Positions 5,542-10,438 of a stretch of 10,438 nt of DNA are shown here, piece by piece. This DNA is from DASZGI01 sp035938995 (lineage in GTDB: Bacteria > Actinomycetota > Actinomycetes > Streptomycetales > Catenulisporaceae), in NCBI RefSeq assembly GCF_035938995.1, contig NZ_DASZGI010000294.1:1-10438 (forward strand), written 5' to 3'. Below the pieces are notes generated by a model. It saw nothing but the letters and a program-made list of their open reading frames with translations. It was not told the origin of the DNA and did no database searches. Numbering within the stretch: the stretch's first letter is position 1; the number at the start of each line of letters is the position of its first letter. Position numbers and translations under genes: made by a program.

Positions 5542-7308
5542 ATGACTGATCAAGGACTCCGCGGGGCTCGCACGTCGGTCGGCCAGGCGATGCGCCCGGC
5601 CGTCGGCGGATCCGCCGGGGTGGGGATCGAGGCCAAGGCAGCCGCCCACACGCTGCGCGACGGAAAGCAGGTGCTGCGCCCGGTCTCGCTGGCCATCCGT
5701 CCCGGCTCCCTGGTCGCGATCATCGGGCCGAGCGGCGCGGGCAAGACGCTCCTGCTCGACGCGCTGGCCGGAGTCGCGCTCCCGACGGAGGGCGCCATCC
5801 TCCACGACGGCGACACCTGCCGCCCGCACGACGACCTCGCGCTGGCGTCCATCGGCTACGTGCCCCAGGACGACATCATCCACCAGGCGCTTCCGCTCGA
5901 CCGCACCCTGCGCTACGCGGCGCGGCTGCGGCTGCCCGCCCGCATGTCCGCCGCCCAGATCGACCGCGAAGTGGCCGACGTGCTCGGCGCGCTCGGCCTC
6001 ACCGCCCACGCGCAGACCCGAGTCGGCCTGCTCAGCGGCGGCGAGCGCAAGCGGGCGAGCATAGCCGTCGAGCTGCTCTCGCGGCCCTCGGCGCTCTTCC
6101 TGGACGAGCCTACGTCGGGCCTGGACCCGGCCATCGCGGCGGACCTGGTCGAGCTGCTCGGGCAGATCGCCGCGGGCGGCACCACGGTCGTGTTCACCAG
6201 CCACAACCCGGCCGACGTCGGGGTCTGCGACGGTGTCGTGGTGCTCGCCGCCGAGGGCCAGCTCGCCTTCAGCGGCACGCCCGAGGACGCGCTCCAGTAC
6301 TTCAGCGCCGATACGTTCGACCTGATCTACCGCAGGCTCGCGGCCGAGCCCGACCCGGCGGTCTGGGCCTCCCGGCTGCCCTCGGCGCGGCCGGTCGCCG
6401 GCCCGGCCCGGGGCGCCACGCAAGCGGCCCGGTCGATGGCGCACTCGGCCGACACCGGGCGCCGGATCGGCCCGTTCGGCCAGTGGCTGCTGATGAGCCG
6501 CCGCGGAATCGACCTGCTGACCCGCAGCCGACTGACGCTGGCGATCCTGGTCGGCTCGCCGGTGCTGATCACCCTCATGTTCCTGATGATGTTCCGGCCC
6601 GGCGCCTTCGACTTCGCGCATCCGAGCCCGAACACCTCGATGATGATCCTGTTCTGGATCGCCTTCGGCGGCTTCTTCTTCGGCCTGACCTACGGGCTGT
6701 CCCAGATCTGCGACGAGTTCGCGATCGTGCGGCGGGAGCGGATCGTGGGCTTGAGGATCGTGCCCTATCTCGCCGCGAAGGTCGCGGTGCTGCTGCCGAT
6801 TCTCGCCGTGGTCGACGTGCTGCTGCTGGCCACGCTCAGCGCGACCCACCGGCTGCCGGCCCTGGACTTGGCCAACTGGTCGAGGCTGCTGGTGACCCTG
6901 CTGCTGACCTCGACCAGCGCGCTCGCCCTGGGCCTGCTCGCGGCGGCCGCGGTCTCCTCGCCGGCGCAGGCGACGCTGATGCTGCCGATGCTGTGCTTCC
7001 CGCAGGTGTTGTTCGTCGGGGCCTTCCTCCCGGTCCCGGTGATGGCGCTGCCCGGCCGGATTCTCAGCTACGCGATGTCGAACCGGTGGGCCTTCGACGC
7101 GCTCGGCGCCACGGCCGGCCTGCCGCACCTGTGGCGGGACGGCGGCTCGCCGCTCGGTCCGCCGCTTCTGGACTCCTACGGCGACACCTTCAACGGCTCG
7201 GTCCCGATGAAGTGGATCCTGCTGGCAGCGTTCACCTTCGTGTTCCTCGTCGCGGCGGCCCTCGTGCTCACCCGCAAGACCCCGAGGAGGCGCCGCACCA
7301 GCCGCTGA
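5542..7308 (+). CDS. ABCG-like ABC transporter, fused ATPase and permease
   Basis: The protein has 588 residues and is a half transporter with the ATPase first, as in the ABCG/White family; it should work as a dimer at the cytoplasmic membrane, most likely as an exporter. The ATPase shows Walker A GPSGAGKT (62-69), Q-loop glutamine 109 in VPQDD, signature LSGGERKR (164-171), Walker B with catalytic glutamate in LFLDEPTSGLD (185-195) and switch histidine 221. A linker follows at about 260-330, then an ABC-2 type membrane domain with six likely helices at about 332-352, 365-386, 409-432, 448-470, 477-497 and 556-576, and a basic tail. All ATPase motifs look intact. The start at ATG 5542 has only a weak site (ACGGA, 5530-5534); TTG 5512 is possible. 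The PLP enzyme gene follows after 81 bases in the same direction, so the two may be co-transcribed. The substrate is not readable. Confidence 0.92.
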   Translation: MTDQGLRGARTSVGQAMRPAVGGSAGVGIEAKAAAHTLRDGKQVLRPVSLAIRPGSLVAIIGPSGAGKTLLLDALAGVALPTEGAILHDGDTCRPHDDLALASIGYVPQDDIIHQALPLDRTLRYAARLRLPARMSAAQIDREVADVLGALGLTAHAQTRVGLLSGGERKRASIAVELLSRPSALFLDEPTSGLDPAIAADLVELLGQIAAGGTTVVFTSHNPADVGVCDGVVVLAAEGQLAFSGTPEDALQYFSADTFDLIYRRLAAEPDPAVWASRLPSARPVAGPARGATQAARSMAHSADTGRRIGPFGQWLLMSRRGIDLLTRSRLTLAILVGSPVLITLMFLMMFRPGAFDFAHPSPNTSMMILFWIAFGGFFFGLTYGLSQICDEFAIVRRERIVGLRIVPYLAAKVAVLLPILAVVDVLLLATLSATHRLPALDLANWSRLLVTLLLTSTSALALGLLAAAAVSSPAQATLMLPMLCFPQVLFVGAFLPVPVMALPGRILSYAMSNRWAFDALGATAGLPHLWRDGGSPLGPPLLDSYGDTFNGSVPMKWILLAAFTFVFLVAAALVLTRKTPRRRRTSR

Positions 7309-7310
7309 CC

Positions 7311-7338
7311 GGCCGCGCCGCCCCGACGCGCCGCGGCC
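7311..7338 (+). terminator. Hairpin just after the ABC stop codon
   Basis: GGCCGCG (7311-7317) pairs with CGCGGCC (7332-7338); after one mismatch three more pairs form (7319-7321 with 7328-7330) around a 6-base loop. It starts 2 bases after the stop codon and has no T-run. It could reduce read-through into the PLP enzyme gene or protect the ABC message. Confidence 0.4.
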
Positions 7339-7389
7339 CAGCTACGGAAAATCAAGCAGACCGACGACTCACGACGCACTCCCGGGGCG

Positions 7390-8874
7390 ATGATGACGAC
7401 CGATACGCTCATTCCTGCGCCGACCAGCCCGCTGCGCATGCGCGAGCCGGCACGATTCCTGAACGAGTATCCGGAGTACGAGAGCACCAGGGCCCTCGAC
7501 GAGGTGCGCCGTGCCGAGTACGCCCACTTGGACCGGGATCGGCACGTGTACCTCGACTACACCGGCGCGAGCCTGGCCGCGGGCGTCCAGTACCGGGCGC
7601 ACGCCGAGCGGCTGTCCGAGCGCGGCTTCGGCAACCCGCACTCGCAGAACCCCGCGTCGGTGGCCTCGACCGAGCTGGTCGAGCAGGCCCGCGCGGCGGT
7701 GCTCGAGCACTTCAACGCCTCGCCGCGGGAGTACACCGCCGTCTTCACCGCGAACGCCACCGCCGCGTGCCGCCTGGTCGGCGAGTCGTATCCGTTCGCT
7801 TACGACAACCGGTACGTGCTGACCTTCGACAACCACAACTCGGTCAATGGCATCCGCGAGTTCGCGCGGTCCAAGCGGGCCGAGATCAGCTACGTCCCCG
7901 GCAAGGGCGACGACATGCGCGTGGACGAGGAGGCGCTGGAGGGCGCGCTCGCGAAGCGCCGGCCGGGCCTGCGCGGTTCGGCGGGGCTGTTTGCCTATCC
8001 CGCGCAGAGCAACTTCTCCGGGGTGCGCCACTCGCTCGGCTGGGTCGAGAAGGCGCAGCAGCAGGGCTTCGACGTCCTGCTCGACGCCGCCGCCTATGTG
8101 CCGACGCAGCCGCTGGATCTGTCGCAGGTCCGGCCGGAGTTCGTGACGGTCAGCTGGTACAAGCTGTTCGGCTACCCCACCGGGGTCGGCTGCCTGGTCG
8201 CCCGTCGGGAGGCGCTGGAGCGGCTGAAGCGGCCGTGGTTCTCCGGCGGCACGATCCAGGCCGTCAGCGTGCAGGGCGACTGGCACGCGATGGCCGCGGG
8301 CGAGACGGCCTTCGAGGACGGCACCGTCAACTTCCTGTCGATCCCCGACGTCGAGTTCGGCCTGCGCTGGCTGCGCGGCCTCGACGTAAGAGTGATCGGC
8401 GAGCGGGTACGCTGCCTGACCGGCTGGCTGCTCTACCGGCTCAGCAACCTGACCCACAGCAACGGCGCGCCCTTGGCTCGTATATACGGACCGCGAGACA
8501 CGGTCGCACGCGGCGGGAACGTGGCGTTCAACTTCATCGATCCGTCCGGCCGGGTGGTCGACGAGCGGCTGGTCGAACGCGAGGCCGCGGCCGAGAACAT
8601 CAGCCTGCGCACCGGCTGCTTCTGCAACCCGGGCGCGGGAGAGCTCGCGTTCAACATCGGCCGCGCCGCGTTGCGCGGCCGGATCGGGCGCCGGGTGCGC
8701 AGCATCGACGACTATCTGCGGATGCTGAAACTGCCCACCGGAGGCGCGGTGCGGGCCTCGCTCGGGGTGGCGTCGAACGTGCTCGACGTGGAGCGCTTCA
8801 TCGACTTCGCCGAGCGCACCTACCGCGACCAGCCGGCCGACCGGGCCGACCTGCCGCCCCGCGACCACTGCTGA
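7390..8874 (+). CDS. PLP-dependent class V aminotransferase fold, MOCOS-like desulfurase
   Basis: The protein has 494 residues. Its sequence follows the N-terminal cysteine desulfurase domain of molybdenum cofactor sulfurase (MOCOS/ABA3) more closely than NifS/IscS: YLDYTGASL (54-62), GNPHSQNPAS (81-90), VFTANATAACRLV (118-130), FAYPAQSNFSG (201-211), VLLDAAAYVPTQPLDLS (229-245), VSWYKLFGYPTG (254-265), FEDGTVNFL (308-316) and LRTGCFCNPGAG (406-417). D232 should bind the PLP ring nitrogen, H149 should stack on PLP, K258 should form the Schiff base and C410 corresponds to the persulfide cysteine of MOCOS. The C-terminal MOSC domain of eukaryotic MOCOS is absent, so it is a stand-alone sulfur-transfer or C-S lyase candidate. 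No molybdoenzyme gene is nearby. ATG 7390 and ATG 7393 are both possible starts, with a weak GGGG site. It follows the ABC gene by 81 bases and is convergent with the next gene. Confidence 0.88.
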   Translation: MMTTDTLIPAPTSPLRMREPARFLNEYPEYESTRALDEVRRAEYAHLDRDRHVYLDYTGASLAAGVQYRAHAERLSERGFGNPHSQNPASVASTELVEQARAAVLEHFNASPREYTAVFTANATAACRLVGESYPFAYDNRYVLTFDNHNSVNGIREFARSKRAEISYVPGKGDDMRVDEEALEGALAKRRPGLRGSAGLFAYPAQSNFSGVRHSLGWVEKAQQQGFDVLLDAAAYVPTQPLDLSQVRPEFVTVSWYKLFGYPTGVGCLVARREALERLKRPWFSGGTIQAVSVQGDWHAMAAGETAFEDGTVNFLSIPDVEFGLRWLRGLDVRVIGERVRCLTGWLLYRLSNLTHSNGAPLARIYGPRDTVARGGNVAFNFIDPSGRVVDERLVEREAAAENISLRTGCFCNPGAGELAFNIGRAALRGRIGRRVRSIDDYLRMLKLPTGGAVRASLGVASNVLDVERFIDFAERTYRDQPADRADLPPRDHC

Positions 8875-8938
8875 TCCAGCCGTTCCTGGTCGCGGGACCG
8901 CTCCTGACCTCCGAGACGCCGCTGGCCCGGGAACACTC

Positions 8939-8980
8939 CTGACCCCGGGTCAGCGCCTCACCCTGGGCTGGTCGCCCAGG
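8939..8980. terminator. Bidirectional terminator region between convergent genes
   Basis: Two dyads are stacked here. CTGACCC and GGGTCAG (8939-8945, 8947-8953) form a perfect 15-base palindrome, and CCTGGGC (8962-8968) pairs with GCCCAGG (8974-8980) around a 5-base loop. The second stem abuts the stop codon of the minus-strand zinc-ribbon gene. The first follows the PLP gene by 64 bases. Confidence 0.6.
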
Positions 8981-9193
8981 TCAGCCCGCGCGCTTGTCGT
9001 GCGAGCGCAGGTACTTGTTGGCGACGATGCGGGAGACGCGTCCGCGTTCCCAGCACAGCCGACAGCTGACCTGGGCGAGCGAGCCGGGAGGAATCACCCG
9101 GCCGTCGCCTTCGCAGGCCGGGCAAAGAACGATGTACCTCTCCGGCGGTGCCCTGTCGGCGACCTCGCTGAACTCGTCCGAATTCGCGCTCAC
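8981..9193 (-). CDS. Small double-CxxC zinc-ribbon protein
   Basis: The protein has 70 residues. Two cysteine pairs, C24-x2-C27 in CPACEGDGR and C44-x2-C47 in CRLCWERGR, are 16 residues apart and should bind one zinc ion. The first pair has the CxxCxGxG form of the DnaJ zinc finger; the second keeps only part of it. There is no J domain or membrane segment. The start is GTG 9193 because a purine-rich site with GGGGG (9201-9205) lies 7 bases before it. A longer minus-strand frame in another phase over 8958-9377 has no codon support and is rejected. The gene is divergent from the DUF5753 regulator and 270 bases from it. The role is unknown; an RNA-, DNA- or protein-binding accessory is possible. 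Confidence 0.75.
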   Translation of the reverse strand: MSANSDEFSEVADRAPPERYIVLCPACEGDGRVIPPGSLAQVSCRLCWERGRVSRIVANKYLRSHDKRAG

Positions 9194-9225
9194 GAGCTGG
9201 CCCCCTTTCCTCGTGGGCAGGCTGG

Positions 9226-9231
9226 ACTGTA
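9226..9231 (-). promoter_or_regulatory. Possible -10 box of the zinc-ribbon gene
   Basis: On the minus strand TACAGT (TANNNT) lies 32 bases before the GTG at 9193, leaving room for a leader with the ribosome site. No good -35 box is seen 16-18 bases away, so the call is weak. Confidence 0.3.
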
Positions 9232-9337
9232 AAACCGGTCAGTGCTGTGGATGGGACCGCGACGCTGTCGGCGCTGCCCCGGACGGGTGAAGAACCCATA
9301 ACGAAATCGATCTCCGCTGTGGCGCGGGGTTCGATAG

Positions 9338-9346
9338 TGCTAAGGT
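9338..9346 (+). promoter_or_regulatory. Extended -10 promoter of the DUF5753 regulator
   Basis: TGCTAAGGT is an extended -10 element (TGN before TANNNT). Transcription would start near 9353 and give a leader of about 110 bases. The tandem repeat at 9358-9381 would then lie just downstream of the start site, a normal position for a repressor. Confidence 0.4.
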
Positions 9347-9357
9347 CTCTCCCGAAT

Positions 9358-9381
9358 GTACCTTTGGCAAGTACCATTGGC
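9358..9381 (+). repeat. Tandem direct repeat GTACCWTTGGC, operator candidate
   Basis: GTACCTTTGGC (9358-9368) and GTACCATTGGC (9371-9381) agree at 10 of 11 bases, with starts 13 bases apart. They lie about 80 bases before the GTG of the XRE regulator gene. Autoregulation by the XRE protein is a reasonable but unproven reading. Confidence 0.5.
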
Positions 9382-9463
9382 TATTGCTTTCAGAACGTAC
9401 ACGAGGCATATACCCAAGCTTCGCGCCCGCTACCGCCCCACAGCCCGGCATTCGGAGGCAGCC

Positions 9464-10351
9464 GTGTCTGATGCTGCGACGCCGACCTTACAGCGGCTCA
9501 TGCTCGGTGCCGAGCTGCGCCACATCCGGGAGGACCGAGGCAAGACCATCGAGCAGGTCTCTCAGGAGCTGTCGGAGCGTCTCGGCTCCGGGTTCTCGAC
9601 GGCGAAGATCAGCCGCCTGGAGACGGCGAAGCGCGGCATCACCCTGCGCGACGTGCGCGACCTGTGCGACTACTACGACCTCGGCTCCGCGGACCGGGAG
9701 CGCCTGATCGCGATGGCGAAGGCCAGCCGCGGCAACCGCCTTCAGGGGATCAACGAAGCCCTCTCGGAATACGTGGCGCTCGAATCGATCGCGAGCGCTG
9801 TCCACGCGTACGAGTCGATGCTGGTACCCGGCCTGCTGCAGACTCGCGACTACTCGCGCGCGATCGCCGAGGGAATCGCGGGACTCCACGCGGGCGGCAT
9901 AACCCCGGACGCGGTCGCACTTGAAGAGCAGGCTGACGTGCGCGCGACGCGGCAGGACCGCTTGCGCGGCCCCGACGCCATGCGTTTCGTCGCGATCATG
10001 GATGAGAACGTGGTACGCCGCCGCGTGGGGCAGCGCGGGGTCATGGCCGCGCAGCTGCGGCACGTCGCACAGGTCTCCGAGTACCCGAACGTGACGATCC
10101 AGGTGGTACCGATCGAGGCGGGGGTCTATCCGGGCTTCGAATCGGCGGGGTTCTCGGTGCTGGAGTTCCCCGAGGAGCTGCGACGTTCGCCGGTCTGCTT
10201 CGTCGAGGGCACCGTCGGCGCGCTGTGGGCCGAGCGCGAGTCCGACCGGCAGCGCATCATTCGCACGATTAGCTACATGCAGGAAATCGCGCTGAGCCCA
10301 GAGCGGACGCAGGCTCTCCTGGACCAGGTGGCGCGAGCTCTGGACGAGTGA
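9464..10351 (+). CDS. XRE-family regulator with DUF5753 (Scr1-like) domain
   Basis: The protein has 295 residues. An XRE helix-turn-helix covers about 14-72 (LGAELRHIRED..KTIEQVSQEL, then STAKISRLETAKRGIT). A DUF5753 domain covers about 98-285; its hallmark is YESMLVPGLLQTRDYSRAI (116-134), followed by a DENVVRRRVG segment (180-189), MAAQLRHVAQVSEYPNVTIQV (194-214) and the VYPGFESAGFSVLEF strands (221-235). Such proteins are abundant in actinomycetes, commonly beside a small DUF397 gene, and act in development and antibiotic control or as antitoxin-like regulators. GTG 9464 is the start because GGAGG (9454-9458) lies 5 bases before it; a frame extension to 9356 runs over the repeats and promoter. 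Codon 9 (9488-9490) is TTA, the rare leucine codon read by bldA tRNA in Streptomyces. A hairpin follows the stop, then a ribosome site at the window end. Confidence 0.9.
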   Translation: MSDAATPTLQRLMLGAELRHIREDRGKTIEQVSQELSERLGSGFSTAKISRLETAKRGITLRDVRDLCDYYDLGSADRERLIAMAKASRGNRLQGINEALSEYVALESIASAVHAYESMLVPGLLQTRDYSRAIAEGIAGLHAGGITPDAVALEEQADVRATRQDRLRGPDAMRFVAIMDENVVRRRVGQRGVMAAQLRHVAQVSEYPNVTIQVVPIEAGVYPGFESAGFSVLEFPEELRRSPVCFVEGTVGALWAERESDRQRIIRTISYMQEIALSPERTQALLDQVARALDE

Positions 10352-10362
10352 ACCTTTAGATG

Positions 10363-10384
10363 TCCGCCGACGTCTCTCGGCGGA
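10363..10384 (+). terminator. Hairpin after the DUF5753 regulator
   Basis: TCCGCCGA (10363-10370) and TCGGCGGA (10377-10384) form a perfect 8-bp stem with a 6-base loop, 11 bases after the stop codon. No T-run follows. It could terminate or attenuate transcription before the next gene. Confidence 0.55.
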
Positions 10385-10425
10385 GACAATCGGGGTCACC
10401 TCACCATCCGGGCGGCCCCACGAGT

Positions 10426-10438
10426 GAAAGGAGCCGCC
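10426..10438 (+). promoter_or_regulatory. Ribosome site of a gene starting beyond the window
   Basis: GAAAGGAG (10426-10433) is a near-ideal ribosome site, and the window ends 5 bases after it, where a start codon would be expected. By family habit a DUF397 gene is the likely neighbour of an XRE/DUF5753 gene, but none of its coding sequence is visible. Confidence 0.45.

Noticed and set aside
5488..7128. 546-codon minus-strand frame
   Set aside because: It is the complement of the ABC gene, glutamine/arginine-rich with no domain; the + strand carries all ABC motifs.
6483..8942. 819-codon + strand frame over the ABC and PLP genes
   Set aside because: It is a shadow in a different frame over two well-supported genes and has low-complexity R/A/G composition.
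8958..9377. 139-codon minus-strand frame overlapping the zinc-ribbon gene
   Set aside because: The 70-codon frame in another phase has the CxxC pairs, ribosome site and start; this one has none.
1..10438. Defence island or mobile element
   Set aside because: No nuclease, methylase, integrase, transposase or terminal inverted repeats are seen; the STAND protein has an HTH rather than an effector domain.

Overview
The window is high-GC DNA with strong G/C preference at third codon positions, GTG starts, GGAGG-type ribosome sites and protein families typical of filamentous actinomycetes (XRE-NB-ARC-TPR regulator, DUF5753 XRE regulator, DUF4916 Nudix-like protein). A Streptomyces- or Catenulispora-like actinomycete is the best guess; I cannot name a species. 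I see no tRNA, rRNA, insertion sequence, integrase or CRISPR array.

Layout: (1) 1-729, the 3' end of a TIGR03118-type beta-propeller protein on the + strand. (2) 730-1221, a non-coding gap with several hairpins and an 11-bp-phased direct repeat. (3) 1222-3507 (+), a 761-residue STAND-type regulator (HTH, NB-ARC, TPR), ended by a strong hairpin at 3537-3570 that it shares with the convergent next gene. (4) 4087-3677 (-), a small four-helix membrane protein. (5) 4088-4426, a gap with a CRP-like dyad, a hairpin and a nested cluster of DnaA-box-like 9-mers. (6) 4963-4427 (-), a DUF4916/Nudix-fold protein with a degenerate Nudix box, probably leaderless. (7) 4964-5541, the largest gap, with several dyads, a promoter that faces no clear gene at once, and a CRP-like dyad. 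(8) 5542-7308 (+), an ABCG-like fused ATPase-permease, then 7390-8874 (+), a PLP enzyme that resembles the desulfurase domain of molybdenum cofactor sulfurase. (9) 9193-8981 (-), a 70-residue double-CxxC zinc-ribbon protein, convergent with the PLP gene and divergent from (10) 9464-10351 (+), an XRE/DUF5753 regulator with a TTA leucine codon at position 9. The window ends in a ribosome site for a further + strand gene.

Functionally the most distinctive unit is the ABC transporter plus MOCOS-like desulfurase pair. It suggests a membrane exporter coupled to a sulfur-transfer or C-S-cleaving enzyme; the substrate cannot be read from the sequence. The rest is regulatory: a STAND regulator, a DUF5753 regulator that may depend on the rare TTA-reading tRNA, and two CRP-like operator dyads, one in the gap upstream of the membrane-protein gene and one upstream of the ABC gene. 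I see no complete defence system or biosynthetic cluster.
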